A stretch of DNA of 64,000 nucleotides from Siderastrea radians (Eukaryota; Cnidaria; Anthozoa; Scleractinia; Rhizangiidae): contig OZ024888.1 in assembly GCA_964017195.1 (NCBI GenBank), forward strand, positions 18,764,201 to 18,828,200, read 5' to 3'. The notes below the pieces were generated by a model. That model was not told the DNA's origin. It did not search any database and saw nothing but the letters and a program-made list of their open reading frames with translations. A program made the position numbers and the translations under genes. This document shows positions 45,687 to 57,017 of the stretch, one piece after another. Positions within the stretch are counted from its first letter, which is position 1. The number at the start of each line of letters is the position of its first letter.

Positions 45687-48600
45687 GTATGTAACCAAGT
45701 GCGTCAAACCCACTCTTTAGGCACCACAGAAAGTGTCCGTTTTTAAGTTGTGTAAGTGTAATGAGCAAGCAAGGGTCAATGTGTTCGCTAGAACACCATT
45801 GGATAACCGTCTCTGGAGACAGGGGGCTTCTGCCTCTACTATTGACGTGTTTTCAGGGGATGTTAGTAACAACCTGCACTCTACTTAGGACATACGTGCA
45901 TTCATTAAATTCTCAAACTCGGATAATGCATTTCTAGCTTTCTCATTGCTTCACTGGATCTTGGTTACCAGCAGTTATACCTACGTGTGATGGAAAATGA
46001 GTTTGGCAAATGTCGCTTAGCTCAAATTTTTTTGGCGGGAAGCCAAGTTTCATCGACAAAAATAATGGACGAAAAAAGTAGATTCGGTGAGCTATCTACA
46101 GAAGAAATACAGCAAATTATGGGCAATGCCGTCCCTGTAACACCAAGAAAAGTCACAAAGTTCGGGATGAGATTATTTAGTGGTGCGTATCCATAAAGTT
46201 TTTCCTAAAAGTTGCAAAATTTCAAATATTACCGTCGAGAGTCAATGTATTGATTAAGATTGCGTAACAATAACCATGCTTACCTTAACGTTTCAGTATG
46301 GCTCTCTAGTCTTTGGGGCACCAAGTTTTTAAAACCGACTGCAGAAATGTCAAAAGACGAACTAAATGCTTGTCCCAAGTGTTTTTATACGACGAAGAGT
46401 GATGGCTGGGTTCAAATAAACGCTGGGTCTGCATGGTCAAATTTGAAATAACCGTCCCCTGTGTTTATTCGAGGAATCGGGGTTAATTTGGGGTCTGGCG
46501 TTTATTTGAAACAACATTCATGTAACTGATTCTCATCGATATAAATAATAAAAACATTTTGAAAGGTTCATGAACCACTGCGGTGTATTGTGAAATTTAT
46601 TTTGCTCATTCCAGCTAAAGGAAGGTGGCGTCATGTACTTTACACTATACGGAAGCTTAAATGAATTTCATCGACTACAGACTAAATCGATGACATTTTG
46701 TTCTTGTTTATCTCATGTTTCGCTATATTTTAACTGAAAGTAGTAAGACCAAAAAATTTAAAGCTGATGGAAATACCCCTGTTTTATGGTCGCCCAGCCC
46801 CGAATAAACGCCCCATTAAAAATACCCCCCCCCCTCACCCCCCCCCGAAAAAAAGACGGACTACGAGGTCTAGTATTAAATAAACGTCCCCGGCGTTTAA
46901 CGTTGGCAAGATATCACTGGCTTGAAGACTTGTTTTAGTCTCAAGGACAACATTTTGTTTTCAGTGTTCATTAAGAACAGTGAGTTCTTATACAGAGGTA
47001 TGTGGTAAAGGTTACGACTATGGAGAAATGGCATCTAAAAAAAAAAAAACAAGAAAACCTGTGGTTTATCAAAAACAAGTATTAACAAGCTGGAGCTAAT
47101 TTGTGAGCTACTAGAATAAAGCCTCTGAATTCTCTTACCGGTATCTGGAAGGCCACTTCTTATGTCCTTTTTCTTTTTGTGTTAAGTGTCAAAAGCTTAC
47201 TCAATGTGACCTATTTATGTCTATCTTAGGAAAGTGTCAATTTTGCATAACTTATATTGAACCTTAAGTTGATTCCCTTCAATTGCATTGGGCATCCTTT
47301 CTGCGCATCATTTTTGCGTGATTAGCGCGTGCAGAGCGCGTTCACCTTCGGAGCTTGATAGGTTTTCTATGAAAGCTGAGCAGTTAAGAGAAATAACAGG
47401 TCGTTTTCTCCTAAACAAGCGCGGTGACCCCCATTTTTAATACATAGATTCAAATGGCACACAGTCGAGTACAATATATCACAATTTCAAGAAAAGTTAA
47501 AAATTCTGCTTTGAGATATTTTTGTTTAAATGCCGAAAAGAACACGTCTTTAGGTACAGCAGGGTATATACGCACGCAGGAAGTTCTTTAATTTTTTTCC
47601 TGTCTTTAATTCCTTTTCAACTAAAATAGTATACAGTGCAAGATAAACGTCTATTTTGTTGAAGTGCTCCAATATCTCAATACAAGCTATGGCTTTTTAA
47701 AACAATTTATAGTTCTTATTTCTGATTACTGGGGTTTCTCAGGAAGACCTTGCGGGTCGTATAATTACTATAAATGTCTATCATGTTGTGCCAAAACAAG
47801 CTCGGTGACCTCTATTTTTTATTGCATTTTTGAGATGTTCTAAACATAATTACCACTTGGACCAAGTCTTAGAAAATTTCAAATATTCCTTCTATTTCGA
47901 GGGTATCACCTTGAAAGGAATTGCCCGCAAAGGTCAGTTTTTCGCTAATGTTTAAGTACAATCCTTTCGCTCTTTTGGGAAATGCAGATCAACCATACAT
48001 TTTGTCTACTAAGTAGAAAAACTCCTTTGGAATATAATAAAATTGGCACTTTTTCAAACTAATTAGAAACGTACAGGGTGAAATCTAAATTACTCCCTTT
48101 TAACTGAATTGATTTTATTTTGTTTTTCATTTCTGTTAATTAGCTCCACCAAAGGTGATTTCACCAAATTCCGTTGTGCGTTCGTTACCTTCTTTCACGC
48201 TGTCCCTATGTGCAACCACTGGCACGCCTCCCATAAACACATCACTGAAACTGAATTCTACAGTATTAAGAGCAACAGAAACAACACCAATAATCATCGA
48301 TTTATTCGAGGAAGGAAATTACTCCTGTGAAGTCACCAGCAAGTATGGAACCGATGCTCAAAATTTCACGGTTATTTTTAACGGTAAGTTCTGATAGAGA
48401 TTTCTAAACTGTTATTCTATTAGAAAAAGAGTGTTCTAGACGTGTATTTGTTGGCCTTTGTTATTCAATGCGGCGGGGCTTTAGGCGTCTGTGGAGAAAT
48501 AAAATGGCACGAATAGCCTCTAAAGGTACAACGCATTTGATGGTTTGCAGGACTTTTCTCTGCCATGTATAAAAATCCACTGAAGAATTGCAGCAATGCC

Positions 48601-51600
48601 TCGGGCAACAAAAGGAGCTCTAAGGGAAAGACTTGCGTCCCATTTATACAGCACAACTTTGGCTTACAACCGTCGCACAGAACTAAAATTACTTTATGTA
48701 AATCAGCCCACAACTCGCTCACGACTGTTAAAAGAAGTTGCGATAGACAATTGCAAGTAAAAGTTGTACTATGTAAATCGGCCTATAACCATACAGATGC
48801 ACAGGGAGTTTTACAAGTTGGACTCGAGCTAGGGGGATTTGTGCGTGATGGCCCAAGTGAAGATAGTTTCTCGGCTAGGCTTGAGAATAAATGAATAAGA
48901 TCACGTGATATCCTGACATTTTTGGAGGATTTATTTGTAATGGTAAAAATTTAAGGTTCGCAAAAATATGAGATTTTTACCCATATTATTATGAGACTAT
49001 GCTCAAGGTAATTAGTTCAGTCCTGTTTAACAACTGTTCTCACTGTGATTGATGAATTCAGTGGAGGCCATTTTTGGATGTTTCTTTTATCTCTTATTGA
49101 ATCTCCGCTGCGTTTACTCGACAGGAACAACCTTATGCTTTGCTGTAAAAATATCCCGTAAGCGTATTTTGGGATTTCGCTCACTTGTCGATCTATTCTT
49201 CAAGGAGGGAAGTGATTTGATGTTTAATTTTCAGATTGTGGACCTGAATGTATTCCTACCAATGACTGGGTTGAAAGAAACACTCTGAGATGCATAAATA
49301 GAACGTCAATGGAGAATGTGGTTAAATGCGCTCCACCCGTTACAGAAAGACTGTTAAAGTAAGATTTTCTGCCAAGGCATATTTTCCATTGCTTTTTAGT
49401 TTCTATAAAGCTATTTTACTAGACAGTAAATTTCCCAGTGCACATCGCAAGTAAAGAGATTCGAGGGGTTCTGGAGATGAGAACACAGGAAGCCAATCCT
49501 TGACTAAGCGCTACATACCGTGTGGCACTAAATTTTTGCAGGTTCTAATTTTTGCGGCTCTTTTCGCGATCCGCAAAAATAAGTTCCCACAAAATAAAAT
49601 TACCGCAAATTTTTTTTCTCCGCAAAAATTTACTCCACTGTAGAAATTATATACAAAAATACTGGTTTGAAGCAGAAAATGCCATAGATAACCCGGTGGA
49701 TAATACATCAAGTGGTACCCTAGTTATTTTCCATCCATTGTAGTGTAATAGAGTGACATTCCATGTTGTTTTAATCGTATTTCGATTGCTTTTACTGGAC
49801 CTTTACTCAAAAAACGAAAATGTTATCAGTTCTATTTGAACGCAACTTCCAGCAAATCGCAAAATTAATTCCTGCAAAACACAAAAAATCGCCAATCCGC
49901 AAAATTAAACTCCCGCAAAAATTTAGTGCCACACGGTATCTCCCTGTTCAGGGTCAAAAGAGTTTGGAGGTAGCGAAGGATCTTTCATAGGGGTATTCTT
50001 TGCTTTGGTCATAATATGAAGCTGTTTTATAAGACTCTCGATCTTAAAGGAGGACGTAACTGATCGCTCTCGTTTAAGTTATGCTCATCTAGTTAACCAA
50101 AGTCTCTGAGGATAGTTTCGATTTCACGCCAACTTTTCCTTATTTCATCAGTAGTATTTTCAATTTTTTTTATGTTTTCTGTTTGTAATATTTTCTTATT
50201 TGTATTGTACTTTATTGGAAGATCTCACTAAAAATCACGTCATGTGTGATGGCGCGTTCGTCCTCTTAGCTTGACGTTCACTTTTTTTTACTGCTTTTAG
50301 CGGGCAGCAGTTGTGTTTAAAAATATTTTAATTAGTTGTCTGCGAACTTTTTAATTGCAATGTTCCTAACAATTATCGAACGAGATAATAATAAGGTGTT
50401 CTGTGTTAATAGTTTTCTGAAGTTTGTTCTCCCACGCGTTCGTTGTTACATGGTAAAAACCAAAGTGTTGTAATTTTCCAGAAAAAGATAATTTGGATTA
50501 ATTCACCTTTTATGAGATCGCAGCATTTATCCAGTAGCTTTGAAAAAATAAAATTTCTGAATTCACTGGACCCACCGCCGCACAACCGCTCGCAGCCATG
50601 TCCCAACGGACCATACAGTATGTTGCCCAGTTTTCGTACGCGCCCTGTTTTCGTACAAAAAGAACTTTACTTGACTATTTTCGTCGGTCATTTAAATCCT
50701 CGTCAACCGAAGAATTCCAAAAATAAAAGGGACATTTCAGCTATAGGCGGTTTTGCCTGGCTTTTTGACGAAGAAGCAGGTCAGTGCGGACAATTTCTTT
50801 CGAGGTGAGTAAAAGTTTAGCGGCTAATATTTGCACTTTTCACTGCACAGTAAAGGTATTGTAGATGAACAAATAGCCCGTTTTGTAGGTAATTTTGCAA
50901 GGGACTTCATGATTTTAGGACAGATGATAGATAAAATATGAAAGTGTATGGAAAAACTTTCAACGCCAGCTTAAATTTAACTGCTCCTGAATTTTAGCGG
51001 TGAGAATCTTCGCATACATTTCAGTCAACCCTACTGTGCCAGTTTTCGTACACTTAGCTGCGCCTTTCTCAAAACCTTTTTTTAAATAAGTAAAATAACT
51101 GAATTTTAAACTTTACTGTTCGAAAACTAATAAGTCGCAAGTGCAACAAAGGTTACACAGCAATCCTTGCAAAGTACGATACACTACATGTACTTGCTGT
51201 GGTATAACAGCGACGCTTTACATCCAGGTCATGCAAAGGTCACGAATATTTAATAAACTTAATCCCACGCAAACAATCTACTTCGCCAAATAATTAACTA
51301 AGGTAGATGTCTATGCATAGAATGTTGACATACACCTTGAAATGTCGTTAGTTTACCGGTTTTACCGATTTTTTTTTCACTCCGTTGCGATTCTAATAAA
51401 CATTTACAAAAGTGAGCTAAAAGTAACCAAAAGCAAGCGTAAGAGGAAACGGAGGTAAAGCGTTTGGCATTCTTAAGGCGTAAGCGGAAACGGAACTGAG
51501 GAAAACGTCGAATCTTATACAGGCCTTTTATTAACAGTTGTAATACGCAGAATAGTAACCTGTCAACTACCTTTACCAAGGCAGTAAATGACGTACGAGA

Positions 51601-54600
51601 CAACGGATTGAGCTTAAGAAAAGCCGCCCAAAAGTGAGGGACCAAAAAATCAACACAGCGGGATCGATTAAACATCCACTCCCCGAATAACCATTTGCTT
51701 TGTACACCAAACATTGGTCGCTAAGCCGTTATTTATTCACAAATCGAAGAGAAAACACGATAAGCACTCAGCAGGGTGCCTGACACATCAGTTTGCGTCG
51801 AGCGTTTTCGTGGAGAAATGTTGTTTTGTCGATGTACGAAAATTGGGCCAGGTGTAGCGATATAGATAGATATAGCGATTACAAACTAAAGTGTATAAAA
51901 ACTGGGCAACACACTGTACGGCACAAGACAATTCTTTGCTTGTTGTCTGAAAGAACGCTTTTTTGAGGTGGGGTAGTTCTAGAATAAACTATTATGCAGA
52001 GATAGAGTTACCCAAGAAAGAAATACAAAACCAGGAACACAATAGAGCAGTACAAAAAATTCACAAGTAGTGACTGTTCTGTACTCACCCAACGGCCGGA
52101 AAGAAGCAATTAAAAAAGTTGTACACTTTATACGTCAAAGTGAAAGCACCAAATAAACAATACCAAAGACTTTAAAAGTAGCGATATAAAAATACAGACT
52201 AAAACTGGTCCAGATGACCGAAACACACTAATAAACAAATAAATAAATAAATAAATAAATAAAATCAGTATTAACAGATTCATGGAGCTATGGCAGCCTT
52301 CACAACACCCAAAGACCTGGAATCTGTCCCTCTCAAACCGTGGTTGAGTTTATATTGACCCACAACATATTCATTTACACAGTTACGAGAAAGGGAACGG
52401 GATTGACTATTTCTAACTCCTCTATGACGTTACAGAGAAAACATGTTCTCGTGGTATTTTGATCGAATGCGGGAAATGTGAGCTGCTACGACGAGGATTA
52501 CTCTGACCTTCACCTTGCATACAAGACAAAGAAGCGCACCCTTGTGCAAGAGGGTAGTGGTTTTTTTTCAGGATATGCTGACCCCGGTTCTAAGTAGCTT
52601 GGGGTTTCTTATGTTACAAACCAAAGACGCAATCTTATGTCTGATCATTTCCATTTTCATTTTCAAGTCTAATAAGAGTTAGACAATGGACGCGAGTGTT
52701 CTGTGGGATATATTTATTTATTTAGCTTCGCCAAGTACAACAAGGAAGAAAAAGAATAGATATAGTGTCCCGAGCAAAGATAGAATGACACGAAGCCGCA
52801 GGATGAGTGGGATTCTATCTTGCGAGGGACGCCATATCCCATAGGACACGAGCGTTCATTGTCTAACCTTCTTAGAACATGGTCACACCAACGAAGAATC
52901 TCATTTTTCCGTGCAGATTTTTTTGGTGGAGTTTTATTTTTAGTTCGCACCATGAAATCACGTTCCAATTTTGTTTACGGTGTTTTCGCTATTGTACACG
53001 TGGCTTTTAGTTACAATAGGCCATTTCCAAATTGTCTTGTGCCTCTTTTTTAAAGCGAGGCCTCGTACAAAACCTTTCATATGAAAATGAGTTTTATCTG
53101 CATGTGGCTGGAAACTCACTTTCACATGAAAGGCTATGCACCAAGACTCGCTTTGAAAAAGAAGTACAAGACAACTCGGAAATGGCCTATTTTTTTCAGC
53201 GCTTCATCGCCCGGTTTATCTCAGTTGGTGCGCAGACGGCCATGAACCAATACACGAAAATTGAGGAACTCGAGGCAGTGATTGCCACTCAAGATTTACT
53301 AGATTTACACTGGTGAATGCGGTCTCCGACGCGCTACAACCACCGGTACCAACAAGAGGGAAATCCGCAGGAAAAGCCAAGAGGCCATTGAAGTCAAGTT
53401 CAAGTACAACACTCGTTGTACTTTTCACAGTATGTTTCAATTAGGGTCTGGACATTTCTTATTCCACGTAAAGTAATGGTTTTTCTTTCGATTTGGCTTT
53501 TTACTATGCTATTAAACCGTGAGATTGCATTCCTTTCTTAAAACACAATAAAATGATGAGTGTAGAATACAATTGGTTTCTGACATCGCCGTTGAAGCTG
53601 TTGTTTTTATCGAATTAAATAGTAAAGATAGATAGGCCAGCCTAACAGCGTAGCTCCCAATGAATATTTACGTTTCGATCTCTAACCGAAGACTCGTTGA
53701 AATGGCTTGAAGGTTGAAAACAAAACCAAAACGACTGCTGTAAAGATGAACTCTGATCATTGACAATTTATATTTTGCTTTGACTGAATCAGAAAGTCTA
53801 AGTTTCCTCGCTACAGTGGGACAAAAATGCCATTCACTTCAAACGAAGAAGATAAGATACCCTTCAGGTCTTTTTCTTTTCCGATGATCGTTTTTAAAAT
53901 GTTCTTTTCAAGAATGTAAAATTACCGTATTGAAAATCGATCGTACGAGGAAGCAGCGGCCATATTGTTGACGTCAGTGCAAAGTTCTCGTGTCAAAGTT
54001 TCTTGCCAGTGTTCAGTGAAGGGTTAATGCTCCGACCTCAAAAAAGGTTGTTAGCGTTTTAGTTCAAGGGAAGTCTGTCATTTTGACCGGTATGTAAACG
54101 CGCGCGACTTTGGAGACACTTCAAACATTTTACATGAGGTATGGTACAGGGGACGACGTACAGTGACGTGACGTCATGACCATCAAAATTGGCTCGCATG
54201 GATCTTTAAATTCAAATTTCTATGAGTATGGTGCTCCGCTCTGCGGGCCTTCTATTCCCAGAGAATTTGTGCACTATTTCGTTATTAATTCTACAAAGTT
54301 ATTAGTATTCCATATATAGAGCACACACTAATAAAGCGTCCAAACAAAGGAAAACAATGCGTCATTAGTATGCTCTATGAAAAAAGCATTCTAATGACTG
54401 CAGAAATTCTCTGTGAATACTAATTTTACCCCACAATTTCCCTGTGCTTCAAAGCCCTCGCCACTTTTTCCCTTTTTTCCCTGCCACTTTCCATAATTTA
54501 AGACAGTTTATAGAATATAGAGCATAGAAGTGTAGGACACTAATTGGCTGAGTGGGTATGACCATGTTCTAACGAGTGCTGATCAATATGAAGAGAAATG

Positions 54601-56694
54601 TGGACTGGGATAAAGAGGAGGAGAGCGAAATTAAATATTATTTTGATAAAGACACTGATGAGGAGGATCCTCGAATCGAAGATGTTACCATCAGCTTCTG
54701 AGCAGATGCACAGTGTGGCCACTTTCAAAGATATATTGTTATGGACACCCCGGGGGCAACACTTCCACTTAAGCGGATACTTACATTTACAAACATCTCA
54801 GAGCTGGTGGAGTGTGTGTTACTTCCGTATAAAGATGACGTAGCCAAACCTCGTGCGCTCAAAACTTTCTATGTTATTAAAGCTGGGGGGTCGATAAGCG
54901 TTTAATAGAGAATAAGATAACTCTGAGCGATTTGCTAGAAAAGGAAAAAGAATGTGAAGACTCGGAAAGCAACGAAGAAGAATCTATAGAGAGCGATGAG
55001 GATAACAGTTAGCCCTGAAAACAGTGTTCCTGAAAACGAAAGCCCCATAGAAGCCGAGAAAAGCGACGCTGAAAACGCACCATTCGAACAGGAAAAGGGT
55101 ATAAATCCATGTCAACACTGTAAAAACTTACAAACGTTCATCACACTGCGGTCCTTTTCCAAGTTGCTTTGGATGATAACCGTGAAATTTGCCCTGTATG
55201 CGGTCGCGACTGAGATGTTTTGATTGTGGAGCTGTCACGCATTACTGACGAAGACGTGGCCCAAGACGGTTAATTCTGTAATGAGGATTTTGCATTATAG
55301 TTGAATTGTCGAGCAAATGAAAGAAACGTTTTCCTGACTTGTCAATTTGCGCTGTGTTTGTCCGTGATGCTAACACATTTGCGGCTGGGGAAAAACACTG
55401 TGTTTTGCATTGCAAAAGAAAATCCACTTGAAATGTTCTTTATTTCTTTTCCTTTACTATTTTTCCTTTACTAGTTTGCCTTTGTTTTACAGATACCTGA
55501 GTTCAAACAACATTCAAAGCCTTTCTGCCGATGTATTTTCTACTCTCAAGCTTTTAAGAAAACTGTATGTTTGACGTGCATTGATAATTTTTATGAAATA
55601 AAATGTGAATAGTATAGTACATGCTATAAACTAAATCATTTTACGGATCTGTAGAATAAAGTAACAATTTCTAAGTACACATTCTTCCGTATGTTTCTCA
55701 GTTTTAGAAATATTTTCTGAAATTCTAGGGAATTTTTGTGCGCATTCTCAACAATGTGGCACACCTGTGTTTATCTTTCGTCGGTCAAAGCTTCAGTGAA
55801 GTACCATAACACTAGCAATTTTTGTTTCGACAAAAACTTCCGTTATATTCAGTTCTTTCGCAGTTACGTTACATTTGAATTAGTATAATATATATACTAA
55901 GAATAAAGACAACGGATATTTCTACAACGATAGAATGACTCTCAAGTTTGCAAAGATCCGTGGGAGAATCAGTCCCTAAATATATCATGTCAATTTATCT
56001 CTTCTGCATTTTTTTGGTGATACATTTTAGTATTAATTATCATATTATATTGCTTCCACGTCAATAGCCCAAGCATTGGGTTGTAGTAACTAACTTGTAA
56101 GCGATCTTTCCTTGAAGGTTTTCTTAGAAATCAAACACTGAATAAGTATCAACTTATCTCTGTATGCTTTGTGTAAACAGCCCTAAAATCGCCCGGCAGA
56201 AATGTCTTTACCCTGGCCACTATGGATGTTGTTCCACTACAGAGGCTAACAATAAGCACACTTGCTCACTCTTATGCAACGATCCACCAAAACCCTTTTC
56301 GAAAAAAAACTATATTTGATGACAGATATTTCCAGTCCCAAATTTTGAAATTATTTCCTGTAACGCAAACCAAACAAAGAAAACAACAGCATGTGGTGGC
56401 AACGTGGCAGACTTAAGCTCCACCGGTGCTGGGTTGAATTATCAGGTGTCGGAGTTGTGAGTCGTATCTTCTACGTTCCCGTCCATAGGGCCTTCCGGCA
56501 TTCCCGCTCCAGGGCTTGGTTGAGGGTTGGCTCCAGGCCTACTCTCCATCTCAGTCTTCAATACAAAACGGAAGGGAGCCCGTATGCTTCCTAATGTGAA
56601 TCTATACCCATTCTTTTGGCAGGCATCTTAGTTCAAACAACATAAGGAGACTTCCCGCGGATGTATTTTTTGGTCTAAAACACTTGCGACTTCT
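45602..56694 (+). CDS. Secreted or membrane protein with Ig domain followed by LRRs (5' part)
   Basis: Five exons join in frame at consensus splice sites: 45602-45686, 48144-48383, 49235-49358, 55493-55564 and 56623-56694. The predicted order is signal peptide, one immunoglobulin domain, a four-cysteine LRR N-terminal cap and two leucine-rich repeats. Such proteins act at the cell surface or outside the cell in recognition or adhesion. Intron phases are 1, 1, 2, 2, and the 72-bp phase-2 LRR exons encode one repeat each, a classic arrangement. More LRR exons, a C-terminal cap and perhaps a membrane segment should follow but were not found before 64000. Placing Ig before LRR is unusual; LIG proteins and peroxidasin have LRR first. 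No disabling change is seen. The introns hold many transposons, which makes the gene about 11 kb so far. Confidence 0.75.
45989..46440 (+). pseudogene. KIAA1958/Crypton-like gene fragment in intron 1
   Basis: A frame containing MDEKSRFGELSTEEIQQIM and KVTKFGMRLFSG ends at 46182 with AGTG followed by GTGCGT. It continues in phase after TTTCAG at 46296 with WLSSLWGTKFLKPTAEMSKD and ELNACPKCFYTTKSDG. This matches the start of proteins with the DUF3504/KIAA1958-QRICH1-ZMYM-type domain, which derives from Crypton tyrosine-recombinase transposons. The normal continuation is replaced after about 46410 by repeat sequence with AATAAACGCC-type words. It is therefore a truncated copy lying in the intron of the Ig-LRR gene. 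Identification rests on motif recall. Confidence 0.55.
46441..46905. repeat. AATAAACGCC-type fold-back repeat
   Basis: GTGTTTATTCGAGG and GGCGTTTATTTGAA at 46460-46510 face CGAATAAACGCCCC and AATAAACGTCCCC at 46800-46895. C-rich runs lie near 46826-46850. Its left end coincides with the truncation of the KIAA1958-like exon. Confidence 0.5.
47045..47120 (+). repeat. Dispersed repeat, copy related to 37280-37352
   Basis: ACAAGAAAACCTGTGG, GCTAATTTGTGAGC and ACTAGAATAAAG parallel the sequence at 37280-37352. Confidence 0.55.
47121..48143. other. Intron 1 sequence, nothing recognised
   Basis: AT-rich, with GCGCGTGCAGAGCGCG near 47325 as a small palindromic word. It ends in a T-rich tract and TTAG acceptor before exon 2. 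Confidence 0.45.
48144..48383 (+). CDS. Exon 2: immunoglobulin domain
   Basis: This 240-bp exon is phase 1 at both ends, typical of shuffled Ig exons. It encodes PPKVISPNSV, then the first Ig cysteine in FTLSLCATTGTPP, and the second in EEGNYSCEVTSKYG, followed by the G-strand-like NFTVIFN. The usual core tryptophan is absent. Several N-x-S/T sites could be glycosylated. The donor is GTAAGT. Confidence 0.8.
48482..48872 (+). repeat. Dispersed repeat, copy 2
   Basis: Copy of the repeat at 32165-32475. The middle contains an internal near-duplicate (CTTTATGTAAATCAGCC at 48690 and CTATGTAAATCGGCC at 48768). The 109-codon open frame across it is judged non-coding because the homologous copy has no such frame. 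Confidence 0.55.
49235..49358 (+). CDS. Exon 3: LRR N-terminal cysteine cap
   Basis: Reads DCGPECIPNDWVERN, then TLRCINRTSMENVVKC, then APPVTERLL: four cysteines spaced C-x3-C-x12-C-x11-C, as in LRRNT caps. The acceptor is TTTTCAG and the donor GTAAGA. It leaves in phase 2 to join the first LRR exon. Confidence 0.7.
49518..49936. mobile_element. Mariner-like MITE in intron 3 (419 bp)
   Basis: Perfect inverted ends CCGTGTGGCACTAAATTTTT and its complement are flanked by TA (49516-49517 and 49937-49938). The inside is rich in TTTTGCGG and its complement CCGCAAAA. No protein. TA flanks indicate a Tc1/mariner-type target. Confidence 0.75.
50616..51916. mobile_element. Mariner-like element, 1301 bp, transposase not recognisable
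   Basis: The ends CAGTATGTTGCCCAGTTTTC and the complement of the right end (CAGTGTGTTGCCCAGTTTTT) are inverted repeats. TA lies at each side (50614-50615 and 51917-51918). TTTTCGTAC recurs inside near both ends. The length equals that of a full Tc1/mariner, but no DDE transposase is readable; open frames at 50443-50808 (which crosses the left end) and 51298-51714 are not credible. Confidence 0.65.
51919..52679. other. Intron 3 sequence with an AAAT microsatellite
   Basis: (AAAT)n at about 52233-52262. Several ACAAAAA-CCAAAGAC-like words between 52010 and 52210 recall the degenerate repeat at 30.7 kb. Nothing else recognised. Confidence 0.4.
52682..52863. mobile_element. MITE with GACAATGGACGC ends (182 bp)
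   Basis: Left GACAATGGACGCGAGTGTTC and the complement of the right end (GACAATGAACGCTCGTGTCC) form about 32-bp inverted repeats, with TA at both edges (52680-52681 and 52864-52865). Confidence 0.65.
53016..53196. mobile_element. Fold-back MITE with about 80-bp arms
   Basis: ATAGGCCATTTCCAAATTGTC at the left, broken after 20 bases by drift, pairs with ACAACTCGGAAATGGCCTAT at the right. GGCCTCGTAC... and AACCTTTCATATGAAA also have inverted partners. The loop is about 15 bp. The arms are about 80 percent identical by eye. Confidence 0.65.
53197..54245. other. Intron 3 sequence, no confident feature
   Basis: 53628-53665 is an inverted copy of the repeat at 37190. A Glu/Gln-rich open stretch at 53205-53316 ends at a stop and has no recognised family. 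Confidence 0.35.
54246..54424. repeat. Short fold-back repeat
   Basis: TATTCCCAGAGAATTTGTGC near 54248 pairs with GCAGAAATTCTCTGTGAATA near 54400. AGAGCACACACTAATAAAG and its partner CATTAGTATGCTCTAT lie inside. Confidence 0.45.
54588..55275 (+). pseudogene. Decayed acidic protein gene with C-terminal zinc-binding cysteines
   Basis: The frame from ATG 54588 encodes an acidic start (WDKEEESEIKYYFDKD ... IEDVTISF), is stopped by TGA 54699-54701, and continues in the same frame through YIVMDTPGATLPLKR and YKDDVAKPRALKTFYVIK to TAA 54903. Other frames then carry NKITLSDLLEKEKECED, an acidic S/E/D stretch, PENSVPENESP, CQHC, and finally VALDDNREICPVCGRD. Two CxxC pairs suggest a zinc ribbon. At least one nonsense codon and about three frameshifts separate the parts. 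The family is not recognised. It lies in intron 3 of the Ig-LRR gene, so it probably arrived as an insertion or retrocopy. Confidence 0.5.
55276..55492. other. Intron end before the first LRR exon
   Basis: Ends in a pyrimidine-rich tract (TTTCTTTTCC ... TTTGTTTTACAG) that makes a strong acceptor at 55492. Confidence 0.5.
55493..55564 (+). CDS. Exon 4: leucine-rich repeat
   Basis: A 72-bp exon encoding YLSSNNIQSLSADVFSTLK and then LLRKL: the L-x-x-N-x-I-x-x-L LRR signature in a 24-residue repeat. The acceptor is TTTTACAG and the donor GTATGT. Phase 2 at both ends, so such exons can be added or lost without a frameshift. Confidence 0.8.
55565..56622. other. Intron 4 sequence
   Basis: AT-rich, with a more GC-rich 56400-56590 segment that I do not recognise. 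The small open frames are not supported. It ends TTCTTTTGGCAG. Confidence 0.4.
56623..56694 (+). CDS. Exon 5: leucine-rich repeat
   Basis: A second 72-bp phase-2 exon encoding HLSSNNIRRLPADVFFGLK and then HLRLL. It is about 60 percent identical to exon 4, consistent with exon duplication. The donor is GTACGT. No following exon with the matching phase could be found by eye. Confidence 0.8.
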
Positions 56695-56966
56695 GTACGT
56701 TTGCCGCCATATATTCTAACAATTTATAAGTAAAGCACACTTTTGCTTTTTTGACCGTCCTCACTAATAGTGATGTAAATGTGGAATTAAATCTTGTTTT
56801 TTTGTGGTTACAGTTTCTATGCAAACAGTAACCAATATGTTGTCATGTTGTGTCTGTAAGTAAGTGCGTAAAGTGACTGTAATTCGGTAAGCCAAAGGAA
56901 CGCCGAAGTTTCACTGGATGCTTCATCGATGATTCCAACGTTTCTTCTTGACGGGCAATTTTGCTG

Positions 56967-57017
56967 CATAACGAGCCAGACGCTCTTAGCAACCAAAAAA
57001 CACCTCGGGATCCCGCT
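56967..57017 (+). repeat. Dispersed repeat, copy 2 of the 12284 repeat
   Basis: ATAACGAGCCAGACGCTCTT then AGCAACCAAAAAACACC and GGGATCCCGC. It is followed by a small hairpin, GAGATACCAG and CCGGTATCTC. Confidence 0.55.

Noticed and set aside
48565..48894. 109-codon open frame with several cysteines
   Set aside because: It lies in a dispersed repeat whose homologue at 32165-32475 has no matching frame.
50443..50808. 121-codon open frame followed by GTGAGT
   Set aside because: It crosses the left end of the mariner-like element at 50616 and has no recognised domain. The donor-like GTGAGT alone is not enough.
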